A stretch of 38,305 nt of DNA, taken from Gammaproteobacteria bacterium (GTDB lineage Bacteria; Pseudomonadota; Gammaproteobacteria; Xanthomonadales; Wenzhouxiangellaceae). Position numbers and translations under genes: made by a program. Under the pieces are notes generated by a model, which made no database searches, was not told the origin of the DNA, and saw only the letters and a list, made by a program, of their open reading frames with translations. Shown one piece after another: positions 17,129 to 27,453 of the stretch. The first letter of the stretch is position 1; every line of letters begins with the position of its first letter. The DNA lies in contig JAHJQV010000009.1 of NCBI GenBank assembly GCA_018819105.1, forward strand, positions 1 through 38,305, in the 5' to 3' direction.

Positions 17129-18490
17129 ATGTCTGAGGCTGAGAAATTTGATCTGCTGGTGATCGGTGCCGGGTCGGGTGGCGTGCGCGCCGCGCGCATT
17201 GCTGCCGGTCATGGCGCGCGGGTGGCCATATGCGAGGAAAGCCGGGTCGGTGGCACCTGTGTAATCCGCGGTTGTGTGCCGAAAAAACTGCTGGTGTATG
17301 GCGCGCATTTCGCCGAGGATTTCGAAGACGCCAAAGCTTACGGTTGGTCGTTCAGCGATCTCAAATTCGACTGGAATCGTTTGATCGCCAACAAGGACAA
17401 GGAAATCGACCGCCTAAACGGCATTTACCACAAGCTGCTCGACAACGCCGGTGTCACCACAATCATGGGCCGGGGTGAGTTCATTGATGCCCATCGCGTG
17501 CGCATCGGTGAGCGCGTGGTACAGGCCGATCGCATTCTGGTGGCCACCGGCGGGCGACCGTTCGTGCCGGATTTTCCCGGCAGCGATCTGGTCATCACCT
17601 CGGACGAGGCGTTCCATCTGCCCGAACTGCCGGGACACATCGTCATCATCGGGGGTGGCTACATCGCGGTGGAGTTTGCCGGGATCTTCAACGCGCTGGG
17701 CAGTCGGGTCGATCTGGTTTATCGCCGTGAGCTGATCCTGCGCGGTTTCGATGACGATCTGCGACGCAATCTGGAGCATGAACTGGAGCAGAAAGATATC
17801 CAGATCATGCATCACTGCAACATTGCCAGCATCGAGCGGGATGGCCAGCGCCTGCGTATTCGTTACGACAACGATGAACAAACCGTGACCGATCAGGTGA
17901 TGTTTGCCACCGGCCGGCATCCGCACACGCGTGGACTGGGGCTGGAGCAGGCCGGTGTGAAAACCGCCAGCGACGGTGCCATTTGTGTGGACAGCCATTC
18001 ACGCAGTTCGGTGCCACACATCTTTGCCGTTGGCGATGTCACCAATCGCGTCAACCTGACCCCGGTGGCGATCCGCGAAGGGCATGCCTTTGCCGACAGT
18101 GAATTCGGTGGCACAGACCGCACTGCCGACCATGCACTGGTGCCGGCAGCAGTGTTTTCGCAGCCGCCGATCGGCACCGTGGGTTACACGGAGGCACAGG
18201 CGCGCGAGCAGTTTGGCACCATCCGGGTGTATAAGTCAGCGTTTCGTGCGCTGAAACACACCCTGTCCGGGCGGCAGGAAAAAACCTACATGAAACTGAT
18301 CGTTAACGACAGCGATGATAAAGTGATCGGCCTGCACGTGCTGGGCATGGATGCAGCTGAGATCGTGCAGGGCTTTGCCGTCGCTGTCAAAGCCGGCCTG
18401 ACCAAGCAGCAGTTTGATGCCACCGTTGGCATCCATCCGACCGCCGGTGAAGAACTGGTAACCATGCGCGACTTTGAACTGATTGGGTGA
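17129..18490 (+). CDS. gor: Glutathione-disulfide reductase
   Basis: This 453-residue FAD/NADPH disulfide reductase reduces GSSG to GSH in the cytoplasm. The FAD-binding motif GAGSGG is at about residues 13-18. The redox pair is Cys44/Cys49 in GGTCVIRGCVPKKL, the form typical of glutathione reductase rather than dihydrolipoamide dehydrogenase. The NADPH site is GGGYIAVEFAGI, and the catalytic His436/Glu441 dyad sits in HPTAGEE. The ATG at 17129 is preferred over a TTG one codon earlier. AAAGGA lies 11 nt upstream, and a TATACT at 17086-17091 could be the -10. The gene ends 4 bp before the start of the subtilase gene, so the two are probably cotranscribed. Confidence 0.96.
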   Translation: MSEAEKFDLLVIGAGSGGVRAARIAAGHGARVAICEESRVGGTCVIRGCVPKKLLVYGAHFAEDFEDAKAYGWSFSDLKFDWNRLIANKDKEIDRLNGIYHKLLDNAGVTTIMGRGEFIDAHRVRIGERVVQADRILVATGGRPFVPDFPGSDLVITSDEAFHLPELPGHIVIIGGGYIAVEFAGIFNALGSRVDLVYRRELILRGFDDDLRRNLEHELEQKDIQIMHHCNIASIERDGQRLRIRYDNDEQTVTDQVMFATGRHPHTRGLGLEQAGVKTASDGAICVDSHSRSSVPHIFAVGDVTNRVNLTPVAIREGHAFADSEFGGTDRTADHALVPAAVFSQPPIGTVGYTEAQAREQFGTIRVYKSAFRALKHTLSGRQEKTYMKLIVNDSDDKVIGLHVLGMDAAEIVQGFAVAVKAGLTKQQFDATVGIHPTAGEELVTMRDFELIG

Positions 18491-18494
18491 AACC

Positions 18495-21400
18495 ATGTGC
18501 CATAACAATAACGATATCCGCAACAACCCTTATCACAGAAACGCTGGCGGTCCTGCCAGCTCCACCATGCAGATGCTGTCAGGACTGTTTCTGACATTGC
18601 TGGTCGTCACTGCGCTGTCGGCCAAAACGCCATTGCCAACACAGCAGGGGCAACAGGCGCTGGTCGATTACATTGTCCAGCTGGAGCAGCCCGGAGCCGC
18701 GCAAGCAACGCGTTTCAGCAGCCTCTACGGCAGCCAGTCCGGCAGCAGACAAGTGGATGCCGCCGCTGAACTCGAGCGCAAACTGTACCTGCAGCAATTG
18801 CGGTCACAGCGTGCGCTGCTGCTGCAGGCAAGCGCTGCGGAACTGGGTCACGGCCTGCAGGTCAAGCATGAATACGAACATCTGCTGAACGGCTTTGCCG
18901 TCACCTTGAGCGCCGAGGAGGCGCGGCGCATGGCCGCCATGCCCGGTGTGCTCAGCGTGTTTGCCAGCCGCAGCTATGCGCTGCATCTGGATGCAGGACC
19001 GGCTCTGATCGGTGCGCCCGACATCTGGAATGGCGTCAACGGTCTGCCCACGCGCGCTGAGGGCATTGTCATCGGCATCATCGATTCCGGCATCAACTGG
19101 GAGCACCCGTTTTTTGCCGGTACGACTGAAGACGGCTTTGTCTTTACCAACCCGCGCGGCAGCCAACTGGGTTTGTGCAGCAATCCGCAGGTGCAGTGCA
19201 ACAACAAGCTCATCGGTGTGTACGATTTCACCACCGAGGGCGAGCAGATCGGTCGCGATCTGAATGGTCATGGCAGCCATGTGGCCAGCATTGCGGCTGG
19301 AAACCTGCTGACGCGCACGCTGACCATCAATGGCCTGGCACCGATCACTCTGGAGATGGCCGGCGTGGCGCAACGTGCCAACCTCATCAGTTACAAGGCC
19401 TGCCAGGCACCTGATGATGCTCCGGTCGGCTCGCCACCCAGTTGTGAGGGGCAGGCCATGGTGGATGCGCTGGATCAGGCGCTGGCTGACGGCGTCGATG
19501 TGTTCAATTTTTCCATCGGCGGCGAGGTGCGGGAGGATCCGTGGCTGTATCTGCGCACGCCGGGCATTCAGGATCTGACCGAAATTTTTCTGGAGTTGCG
19601 CGAGGCCGGTCTGATCGGTGTGGTCTCGGCCGGCAACAGCGGCCCTGGGCCCGGCACCATCGCCACCCCGGCCAATGGCCCATGGTCGCCGGCTGTCGGC
19701 AACATCAGTCATGGCCGTGAGCAGGCGAAAACCCTGGACAACCTCACTGGCGGAGCGACCACACCGCCGGGCAACATCATCGGCGTCGGTGCCACCGCAG
19801 CCAGTGCCACATTGCCCATTGTGCATGCCAGGGATTTTGGCAATGCATTCTGCGGCACCGGCCCGGCTGAACTGGGCCCGGCCTGTGGCAACAACAGCGG
19901 CGCCAGCAATCCGTTTCCGCCGGGCACTTTCAATGGCCAGATTGTGGTCTGCGATCGTGGTGTTTACGGGCGCGTGGAGAAAGGCCGCAATGTGCAACTG
20001 GCCGGTGCTGCCGGCATGATTCTGGCCAACACCGATCTGGAAGCCGAGGACATTGTTGCCGACCAGCATTGCCTGCCGGCCATGCACATTGGCGACACCG
20101 CTGGTGACGCCCTGCGCAACTGGCTGGATGCTGGCAGCAATCACCGCGGTCGCATCGGCGCGACCGAGATCATCAACGATGCGTTTTTTGCCGGCGTGCT
20201 GCGGGCCAGCAGTTCGATTGGGCCGAATGCTGAAATACCTGGCGTGCTGAAGCCGAACCTGGTGGCGCCGGGTGCCAACATCCTGGGTGCCTCGTTCGAA
20301 GATGATCTGTTTTTGTTCCTGACCGGCACCTCCATGGCCGCGCCGCACATCACCGGTGCCTATGCTTTGCTCAAAGCGGCCAATCCCGACTGGAACAGCA
20401 ACCAGATTCTGTCGGCGCTGGAAACCACCTCGATCTGGCCGCTGCCGGGCAGTTCCACGCCGTCCGGCGTCAGTGCCGATCAGCGCGGAGCCGGTGTACC
20501 GGTGCTGGCAGATGCCGTGCGTGCCGGACTTTATCTGGACATCAGCGGAGAGGATTTTCGCGCTGCCGACCCCACCACTGGCGGCAATCCGCAGGATCTG
20601 AATCTGCCCGGCATACAGCTGCTCGATTGTCAGGACAGTTGCCAGACCACGCGTCGTGTCACCGACATGCAGGGTGGTGGGCAATGGACATTGAGCACAG
20701 ACCAGTCATTTTTGCAGGTCAGTCCGACCAGCATCAATCTTGCAGACGGTCAGTCTGCCGTGATCACCGTAAGCGCCACGCTGAATAATCCCAATCTGGT
20801 TGGAACGCCGCAATCCGCGCGCGTCACCATGACCAGCAACAGTGCCCAGGGCGGGCCGCTGACACAGACATTGCCGGTGGCGGTGCAGTTCAGCGGCGGA
20901 GAACTGCCGGATCGATTGCAAGTGCAGACCGCAGCGGGCAGGGACAAGGCCAGCTTCAGCCTGTCCGGTCTGGTGGCCTTGCCACGAGCCAGCTGGCAAC
21001 CATCGCGGCTGGTACTGCCAACACGGCTGAGTGCCAACCTTGGTGCTGATCCAACATCTGGAGACCCCTATGACGACGACGCCGGTGCCCGTACCCAGTT
21101 GATCACTGTTGGCGGCAACTCATTGCGTCTGCGCGCGGTAACACTGGCTTCCACAGCCCAGGACGTGGATCTGTTTGTGGGTCAGGATCTGAATGGCAAT
21201 GGGCAAGCCGAAATTGAAGAAGAGCGTTGTCGCAGCATCACGTTTACAGATATCGAAAGCTGCGTCATCGATAACCCGCAGCCGGGCAACTGGTGGATAC
21301 GTGTGCAGGTGTTCACCGGCAGCGGCGCTGCCAGCGATCTGGTCGAGGCCGATTATGCTGTGCTCGATGCGGTCGCAAACCCTTCACAGCAGAACCTGTT

Positions 21401-22691
21401 TGTGCGCGCGCCGGGCATCACCCAGAGTGGCGAGACGTTTGACTTCACGCTGGCCTGGGATGTGGACAATCTGCGTGCGGCAGAAACGGCCTGGGGCGTG
21501 ATTGGTGTCGGCAGCTCACCGGACAATGCCAACAACATCGGTCTGATTCCGGTGGAAATTACCCGCACCAGCCTCAGCCAGCAGCAGGCCACACCGTTGT
21601 TCGATGGTCGCGAACGCATCATCACCCTGCCGGCCGGCGGCCAGCATGAGCGGCTGTTCATTGACGTGCCTGACAATGTCGTTGGTCTGCAGATCAGTGT
21701 TGACGGCAGCGACGCTGAACTGGATCTGGTACGGCAGCCTTTCGCTCAGGCGTTCGCCCAGCAACCGGCGGTTCAGGCGGCACCGGCCAATGCGGAATTT
21801 TCGCTGACAGCGGATGCCGATGGCCAGATTGAGTTCAGTGTGCCGGCCGCAGCGGTGCAGGCCGGGCGCTGGTATCTGGTCGTGCGCAATGCTGGCCAGC
21901 AATCGCGCAGCTACAGCGTTCAGGCGGTGCTGCAGCATGCCAGCGGCGAGCTGCTGGCAGCGCGTGAAACCGCCTATACCCGCGATGGCAGCACCCGCCA
22001 GGGGGTTGATTTTGGACGTGTGAATGCCAGCTACGGATTGCTCTGGTACACCTTTGATGAGCAGCAGCAGCCGATTTTCTACAACTTTGCCGGGCCGGTG
22101 CCGATGGGGCAGGGCAGTGGCTTTCAGGGGCGGCTGGTGACACCGGTGAGCGATGGCATTGTGCAGCAGACCCAGCCTGTTGGCTGGGCTGCAGTCACCT
22201 TCCTCAATGCCGATGAGTTTGTCATGAGCTATGATCTGCTGGGCACGTCCGGCAGTGAGTTGATGCAGGCCAACGCTGGACAACTGACTTGCCCGCAGAC
22301 ACCGCAGGGTGACTTCAATGTGCATGGCGTCTGGGATATTGTGCCGAAAGGCAATGGCGGCATTTCCATGCTCGCGCTGGCGGCAGCACAGGGTTACATT
22401 CGCTACTTCTTTGACGACAGCGGCGTCTCACGCTGGCTGTTCGGCACGGCCAGTGGCAACGTGGTGTCCAATCCGGCCGGCAATCTGGTGCAGATCCGCG
22501 GCGCTTGTCCGGACTGTCCACCGATCACACCAAGCCTGACCACAGTCGGCAGTTTCGCCCACAGTTTTTCATCCGATCAGCAGACCGGTGAACAACTCAT
22601 TGAATTCGATCTGTTGTCACCGTTGTCAGCCAGCCGTAACGGCATTGATCCGATCTTCCGGCTCAGTGATGCAGTGGTCTGTGAAAACTGA
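18495..22691 (+). CDS. Large secreted subtilisin-family (S8) serine protease with PA domain and long C-terminal region
   Basis: The protein is 1398 residues from the ATG at 18495. An N-terminal hydrophobic segment (about 28-42) after a long polar start looks like a signal or anchor; starts at 18567 or 18573 would give a standard signal peptide. An inhibitor I9-like propeptide (about 55-165, VDYIVQLEQPG to GFAVTLSAEEARRMAAMPGV) precedes the S8 domain. The catalytic residues are Asp197 (IIDSGIN), His259 (NGHGSHVAS), oxyanion Asn381 (SAGNSGPG) and Ser613 (GTSMAAPHITG). A PA-type insert lies between Asn and Ser (about 440-560). The C-terminal ~780 residues are beta-rich. They include a pre-peptidase-like part and two tail segments like a GxW...FxYxxDGxPxWLxG repeat (LLWYTFDEQQQPIFYNFAG, YFFDDSGVSRWLFG). 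It probably degrades extracellular protein. Confidence 0.9.
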   Translation: MCHNNNDIRNNPYHRNAGGPASSTMQMLSGLFLTLLVVTALSAKTPLPTQQGQQALVDYIVQLEQPGAAQATRFSSLYGSQSGSRQVDAAAELERKLYLQQLRSQRALLLQASAAELGHGLQVKHEYEHLLNGFAVTLSAEEARRMAAMPGVLSVFASRSYALHLDAGPALIGAPDIWNGVNGLPTRAEGIVIGIIDSGINWEHPFFAGTTEDGFVFTNPRGSQLGLCSNPQVQCNNKLIGVYDFTTEGEQIGRDLNGHGSHVASIAAGNLLTRTLTINGLAPITLEMAGVAQRANLISYKACQAPDDAPVGSPPSCEGQAMVDALDQALADGVDVFNFSIGGEVREDPWLYLRTPGIQDLTEIFLELREAGLIGVVSAGNSGPGPGTIATPANGPWSPAVGNISHGREQAKTLDNLTGGATTPPGNIIGVGATAASATLPIVHARDFGNAFCGTGPAELGPACGNNSGASNPFPPGTFNGQIVVCDRGVYGRVEKGRNVQLAGAAGMILANTDLEAEDIVADQHCLPAMHIGDTAGDALRNWLDAGSNHRGRIGATEIINDAFFAGVLRASSSIGPNAEIPGVLKPNLVAPGANILGASFEDDLFLFLTGTSMAAPHITGAYALLKAANPDWNSNQILSALETTSIWPLPGSSTPSGVSADQRGAGVPVLADAVRAGLYLDISGEDFRAADPTTGGNPQDLNLPGIQLLDCQDSCQTTRRVTDMQGGGQWTLSTDQSFLQVSPTSINLADGQSAVITVSATLNNPNLVGTPQSARVTMTSNSAQGGPLTQTLPVAVQFSGGELPDRLQVQTAAGRDKASFSLSGLVALPRASWQPSRLVLPTRLSANLGADPTSGDPYDDDAGARTQLITVGGNSLRLRAVTLASTAQDVDLFVGQDLNGNGQAEIEEERCRSITFTDIESCVIDNPQPGNWWIRVQVFTGSGAASDLVEADYAVLDAVANPSQQNLFVRAPGITQSGETFDFTLAWDVDNLRAAETAWGVIGVGSSPDNANNIGLIPVEITRTSLSQQQATPLFDGRERIITLPAGGQHERLFIDVPDNVVGLQISVDGSDAELDLVRQPFAQAFAQQPAVQAAPANAEFSLTADADGQIEFSVPAAAVQAGRWYLVVRNAGQQSRSYSVQAVLQHASGELLAARETAYTRDGSTRQGVDFGRVNASYGLLWYTFDEQQQPIFYNFAGPVPMGQGSGFQGRLVTPVSDGIVQQTQPVGWAAVTFLNADEFVMSYDLLGTSGSELMQANAGQLTCPQTPQGDFNVHGVWDIVPKGNGGISMLALAAAQGYIRYFFDDSGVSRWLFGTASGNVVSNPAGNLVQIRGACPDCPPITPSLTTVGSFAHSFSSDQQTGEQLIEFDLLSPLSASRNGIDPIFRLSDAVVCEN

Positions 22692-22876
22692 TCAGGACTG
22701 AGGCAAACCAGGCCAACGCGATGCAAGCCGGTGGCGGGCAGCGCCAGCTACCGGGGAGATCGTCAGCTGGTCTTGGTTCAGGTAAACTGGCCGCCGTTCC
22801 ATCCCATGTGCTTGCGCGGTTTGCTACTGCGTGTGCACGGATTTGCCATTCGCTTATCACAGAAAAGGACTGATTC

Positions 22877-25378
22877 ATGATACCTGTCACCTGCAACATA
22901 TGCATGCGCATGACATTCATGTTGACCGCTGCAGCAATCGGCTGCAGTCAGCCAGCGCTGGCGCAGCAGAGCGCTGTGCCGGATGCCGGCACCGCCATCG
23001 GACTGGACGAACTGGTGGTGATCGGGTCTCTGACGCAGACCCGTTCGATCATGGATTCGCCGGTTCCGGTGGACGTGTTCTCGCGCGAGGACCTGCTCGC
23101 CACCGGTGCACCCGGCAATCAGCTTGGCCTGGCGCTGTCCATCCTGGCGCCATCGTTCAATTTCCCGCAGCAGTCCAATTCGGTCACTTCCGATCACATC
23201 TCGTCACCACAGTTGCGCGGCATGAGTCCGGACCAGATTCTGGTGCTGATCAATGGCAAGCGTAAACACACCTCGGCAGTGGTCAACGACAACACCAAGA
23301 TCGGTCGTGGCACCAGTGCGGTGGATCTCAACACGATTCCGTTGAGCGCGGTAAAGCGGGTGGAGATTCTGCGTGACGGCGCCAGTGCGCAGTACGGCAC
23401 CGATGCCATTGCCGGGGTCATCAACATCATTCTGGATGACCGCCTCGGTGGCACCGACATCATGGCCAGCTATGGCGTCAATCACAGCGATGTGGCGCCG
23501 ATTGATCGCAGTGTGACCGACGGCCAGACCGTCACCGCCTACATCAACCACGGTTTTGACCTGCAGCAACAGGGCTTTGTACGTGTTGGGGCAGAGTTTT
23601 ACCATCGCGAGGCCACCAATCGCGCCGGGCTGGACCTGGTGCCACCGTTTTTCATCATTCCGCAGACCCCGGACAACCTGGCGCTGGCCGGTCAGCGCAC
23701 GCACCGTGTCGGTGATCCGGAAACCGACGACATCAGGCTGTGGCTGAATGCGGCGCTGCAGACTGGCGCGGTGGAGTGGTACGGCTTTGCCAGCTACGCC
23801 TGGCGCGATACCGAAGGTGCCGATGTCTACCGCTATCCCGACGATGATCAGAACGTGCGCGAGATATTTCCCAACGGCTTTCTGCCGGTAACGCTGGGTG
23901 AAAACCGCGATCTCAGCGCCACCGCCGGTGCCCGCTACCAACTGGGCGAATGGCAACTGGACAACAGCATCGGCTATGGGCGCAACGAGTTCGATTTTGG
24001 CGTACGCAACTCGCTGAACGCTTCGCTGGGGCCAGCCAGTCCGACTGCATTCGATTCCGGCAGTTTCGAATTCGAGCAGTTCATCGTCAACCTGGATGCC
24101 GGTCGCGCCTACGCCATGGCCGGGCTGGCCGGCCCGCTGGAAGTCGCCGTCGGTGCCGCCTACCGGCGGGAGTCGTTTGCCAGCAGCGCCGGTGATCCGG
24201 CGTCGTTTGCTGCCGGCGATTTTCGTTTTCCGCCGGAGTTGGAGGCGCTGGTCGGCCTGCCGGCGATTGGCTCACAGGCCGCCATCGGTCTGAGCCCGGA
24301 GGACACGGCCAACGACAACCGTGATGTGCTGGCGGCCTACACCGAGCTGTCGGCGCAGCTCACGCCGCGCCTGTTTGCCAGCGTGTCCGGTCGATTTGAG
24401 GACTATGACGATTTCGGCAGTACCGGCAGTGGCAAGCTGGCCCTGTCCTACGCCGTGGTGGATACGCTGCGGTTGCGTGGTTCCGTCTCCAATTCGTTTC
24501 GCGCCCCGGCGCTGAGCCAGATCAACTGGCAGCGCCGCACCACCAGTTTCGGTCCCGACGCTGATCGCATTGCCGCGCTGCTGGCGCGACCCGGTTCCGC
24601 CATCGGCCAGGCGCTGGGTGCCAGCGAACTGGATGAGGAAACGGCGTTCGATCTCAGTTTCGGGTTCACCGCCGATTTGTCAGAACAGCTGGATCTTACC
24701 GTGGATGTGTACCGCATCCGGGTGGACGACCGCATCACGCTGTCGGAATTTCTGGAAGACGATGGCAGTGGCAACACCAGCCTCAGTGAGCTGGTGCAGA
24801 ATCTGCCCGGTGGTCAGGATGTTGAATCCGTGGCGTTCTTTACCAATGCCGTGGACACGCGCACGCTGGGCACCGATGTGGTGCTGACCTGGGATCGTCC
24901 GCTGGCCTCAGGGCAGCTCAGCAGCAGCCTGGCCTACAGCTATGCTGAAACCGACATTCGTCGCATCGCCGAAACGCCCGCTGAGCTGCAGGCGATCAAT
25001 CCTGCCCTGACGCTGGTCGGGGTGGAGGAAATCAATACCATCGAATCTGCCACGCCGCAGCATCAGCTGATCATCAACAACAGCTGGCGCAAGGCCGACT
25101 GGCAGGCGCTGGTCAGAATGCGCTTTCACAGCAGCGCGGTGCGTGTGTTCAGCTTTGCCAGCCAGCGATTCGGACCAGAAACTGCGTTTGACGTGGAGCT
25201 GGGGCGTCGGTTGGGCAATGGTCTGAATCTGGTGCTGGGTGCCCGCAACCTGTTTGACAATGTGCCGGATCTGTCCAACCCGGCGAACAATTTCTTTGGC
25301 AATTTTGCCTTTGATGTGCTGTCGCCGATCGGCATCAACGGTCGCTTTGTCTACGGGCGGGTGGAACTGGCGTTATAG
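22877..25378 (+). CDS. TonB-dependent outer-membrane receptor 1
   Basis: The 833-residue protein has a signal peptide (cleavage near residue 29, PALA-Q). A TonB-box-like stretch LDELVVIGS comes next, then the plug domain with QLRGMSPDQILVLINGKRKH, VKRVEILRDGASAQYGTDAIAGVINI. A 22-strand barrel follows, ending in ...RFVYGRVELAL. The receptor imports a ligand across the outer membrane using TonB-ExbBD energy. The ligand (siderophore, glycan, peptide or other) cannot be named. AAAGGA lies upstream of the ATG at 22877. The 185-bp gap before it separates it from the protease, and it converges tail-to-tail with the sulfotransferase, 12 bp away. Confidence 0.93.
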   Translation: MIPVTCNICMRMTFMLTAAAIGCSQPALAQQSAVPDAGTAIGLDELVVIGSLTQTRSIMDSPVPVDVFSREDLLATGAPGNQLGLALSILAPSFNFPQQSNSVTSDHISSPQLRGMSPDQILVLINGKRKHTSAVVNDNTKIGRGTSAVDLNTIPLSAVKRVEILRDGASAQYGTDAIAGVINIILDDRLGGTDIMASYGVNHSDVAPIDRSVTDGQTVTAYINHGFDLQQQGFVRVGAEFYHREATNRAGLDLVPPFFIIPQTPDNLALAGQRTHRVGDPETDDIRLWLNAALQTGAVEWYGFASYAWRDTEGADVYRYPDDDQNVREIFPNGFLPVTLGENRDLSATAGARYQLGEWQLDNSIGYGRNEFDFGVRNSLNASLGPASPTAFDSGSFEFEQFIVNLDAGRAYAMAGLAGPLEVAVGAAYRRESFASSAGDPASFAAGDFRFPPELEALVGLPAIGSQAAIGLSPEDTANDNRDVLAAYTELSAQLTPRLFASVSGRFEDYDDFGSTGSGKLALSYAVVDTLRLRGSVSNSFRAPALSQINWQRRTTSFGPDADRIAALLARPGSAIGQALGASELDEETAFDLSFGFTADLSEQLDLTVDVYRIRVDDRITLSEFLEDDGSGNTSLSELVQNLPGGQDVESVAFFTNAVDTRTLGTDVVLTWDRPLASGQLSSSLAYSYAETDIRRIAETPAELQAINPALTLVGVEEINTIESATPQHQLIINNSWRKADWQALVRMRFHSSAVRVFSFASQRFGPETAFDVELGRRLGNGLNLVLGARNLFDNVPDLSNPANNFFGNFAFDVLSPIGINGRFVYGRVELAL

Positions 25379-25390
25379 CGATGGCCTGAT

Positions 25391-27433
25391 TCAGGGACTG
25401 AGCTGATCGCCCAGCGCCTGTTTGAGCGGGCCAAGCCAGGCATCGTAATGCTGCCATTGCGGCACCTGTTGCTTGCGGATTGGTTGCCGCACCTGCTCGG
25501 AACTGGCGGTGCGCACAGAACGTCGGGTTTTGTGGAATTCGATGCAGGCGGGGTCAAACGGCAACTGTAAAAAGTCCAGCATGCGCCGTACCTGACCCTC
25601 CAGGTCATTGACCACGTCTTCGTAATCGACCTGCAGTATCTTGCCTGGCAGCAGCTGCTGCCAGTGCGCCATCAGATCGACATAGCCGGCATAATAGCGG
25701 CCGATGTTCTCCAGGCTATAGCTGAACTCCTGACCTTCTGCAAACAACTGCTTGTAGCCGCTGAAGCAGCAGTCCAGTGGATCCCGGCGGGCATCGATGA
25801 TGCGCGCATTGGGCAGCATCAGGTGGATCAGTCCCAGATGGCGGAAGTTGTTCGGCATCTTGTCAATGAACAGTGGTGCCTGTTGCCGGTGAATGCGCGT
25901 GTCCTGCAGGTACTGCTGACCGAACTCGGCAAACTTTGCCGGGTCCAGTTCGCCCAGAACCGTCGGGTATCTGGGTTCCTCATGCAGATGCCGGCGACCG
26001 TTCAGGCGGTGCACCAGTGCCAGCACGTTGGGCAGCTCAAGGGTGCCGTCGATGTGCGGGTGAGACGCCAGAATCTGTTCGATCAGCGTGGAGCCGGCAC
26101 GGGGCAGGCCAACGATAAAAATCGGGTCGGGTGATGGATCGCCCGGCTGCTGCGCACACAGCTGCTGCATCCGCGCGACGCTGAAAAATGCCTTTTGCCG
26201 GGCAAATTCGGCATCAATCTGATCCGGCTGATAACGAAGCTCCAGCTGTTTCAACTGGTTGCCCTGCTGATAATGCTGAAATGACCCGGCATACTCCTGG
26301 CGGTCTTCCAGCGCCTTGCCCATGGCGAACTCCAGGTGATAGCGATCGGCGCGCAGCAGATCTTCGCGCTGCAGCTGCTGGCGCATGATGTTCAGTTCCT
26401 CATCAGTGAAGCGATAGGTTTTCAGATTTGCCAGTGACCACCAGGCATCTCCGAGTTCCGGCTTGATCCGGGTCGCCTGGCGGTAGGCCGCAACCGCTGG
26501 CTGTTGCTCGCCGATGGTTTTCAGCGCATGTCCGCGCAACAGATGAATGCCGGGGTTCTCAGGCATCTCGGCCAGCACCTGATCGTACAGCGACAGGGCC
26601 TGCTGATGCTGGCCAAGTGCCACGCACTGATTGGCATAGATGGTGACGAAGGCAGGATTGCCCGGGGTCGAGTCGCACAGTTTTCTGGCCTCGGCGTGTG
26701 CCTGAGCGAATTTCTGTCGCTTGTGCAGCACCTCGACGTATTCATAGCGCGCCTGGGTGAATTCCGGCTGCAGCACCAGCGCTGATTCGAGCAGAAACTC
26801 GGCATCGTCATACACGTGCAGCTTGCAGCCGATGCGCGCCAGCAGGCGCATACCCTCGACGTGCCTGGGGTTTTGCTTGAGAAAGTGTCGGCACAGCTTT
26901 TCTGCCTTGTACAGCTTGCCCTCATGCAGCATGCTGGTAACGCTGATCAGTTCGCGCGGCAGCGCAGCAAGACGCTGATACTGCAGGTCGGCCTGCTGAC
27001 CGGCGCTGTTCTGTCCGGCCCGATGCTGCAGCGTGCTCAACCAGCGCCAGCTGGCAATCAGGCCAGGGTTGTGGCGCACGGCCTGCGCAAATGCGGTGAT
27101 GGCAGGCTGTAAATGATCCTGCACACGGTGCAGGTGGCCCAGTTCCTGCCAGGCACGGCCATACTCCGGATCAACCTGCCGCAGCTTCTCCAGGCTTTGC
27201 TGTGCCTGCTGATATTGTTTGAGATAGCGTTGTGAGACCGCCTGCAGGTACCAGGCATCCTTGTTTTTTGGATCCTCATTGAGCACCCTGCGACATAGCC
27301 GAATGGCGCCGTGAAAATCCTCGTGGCGGACCAGTTCTCGAACCCTTGTCAGCTCGGATTGAGCATCGCCCGGCACCGAGCGCCTGGTGCTTTGCGTTAC
27401 AGTCTCATTCATCAGCGCTGTCTGCATGAGCAT
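25391..27433 (-). CDS. TPR-repeat sulfotransferase
   Basis: The 680-residue two-part protein has tetratricopeptide repeats over about residues 25-345. A P-loop sulfotransferase domain follows, with the 5'-phosphosulfate-binding loop FIVGLPRAGSTLIEQIL (GLPRAGST at 442-449) and the 3'-phosphate-binding region DARRDPLDCCFSGYKQ (547-562). It should transfer sulfate from PAPS, with the TPRs probably recruiting the acceptor. There is no signal peptide, so it acts in the cytoplasm. Three start codons compete (27433, 27427, 27412), none with a clear Shine-Dalgarno. It lies 81 bp downstream of TonB receptor 2 on the same strand, so the two probably form an operon. TPR-sulfotransferases next to TonB receptors recur in marine and soil Proteobacteria, but the acceptor is not known to me. 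Confidence 0.9.
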   Translation of the reverse strand: MLMQTALMNETVTQSTRRSVPGDAQSELTRVRELVRHEDFHGAIRLCRRVLNEDPKNKDAWYLQAVSQRYLKQYQQAQQSLEKLRQVDPEYGRAWQELGHLHRVQDHLQPAITAFAQAVRHNPGLIASWRWLSTLQHRAGQNSAGQQADLQYQRLAALPRELISVTSMLHEGKLYKAEKLCRHFLKQNPRHVEGMRLLARIGCKLHVYDDAEFLLESALVLQPEFTQARYEYVEVLHKRQKFAQAHAEARKLCDSTPGNPAFVTIYANQCVALGQHQQALSLYDQVLAEMPENPGIHLLRGHALKTIGEQQPAVAAYRQATRIKPELGDAWWSLANLKTYRFTDEELNIMRQQLQREDLLRADRYHLEFAMGKALEDRQEYAGSFQHYQQGNQLKQLELRYQPDQIDAEFARQKAFFSVARMQQLCAQQPGDPSPDPIFIVGLPRAGSTLIEQILASHPHIDGTLELPNVLALVHRLNGRRHLHEEPRYPTVLGELDPAKFAEFGQQYLQDTRIHRQQAPLFIDKMPNNFRHLGLIHLMLPNARIIDARRDPLDCCFSGYKQLFAEGQEFSYSLENIGRYYAGYVDLMAHWQQLLPGKILQVDYEDVVNDLEGQVRRMLDFLQLPFDPACIEFHKTRRSVRTASSEQVRQPIRKQQVPQWQHYDAWLGPLKQALGDQLSP

Positions 27434-27453
27434 AGGGCGTGCTGACAGCAGAC

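Noticed and set aside
18804-20684. 626-codon open frame on the - strand inside the subtilase gene
   Set aside because: It overlaps the catalytic region of the protease completely; its Arg/Gln/His/Ala-rich composition is typical of an antisense shadow.
14208-22824. Shared 14-mer ATGTGCTTGCGCGG in the ccmD-ccmE gap (near 14165) and before TonB receptor 1 (near 22806)
   Set aside because: There are only two copies, with no palindrome and no common position relative to a promoter; probably chance.
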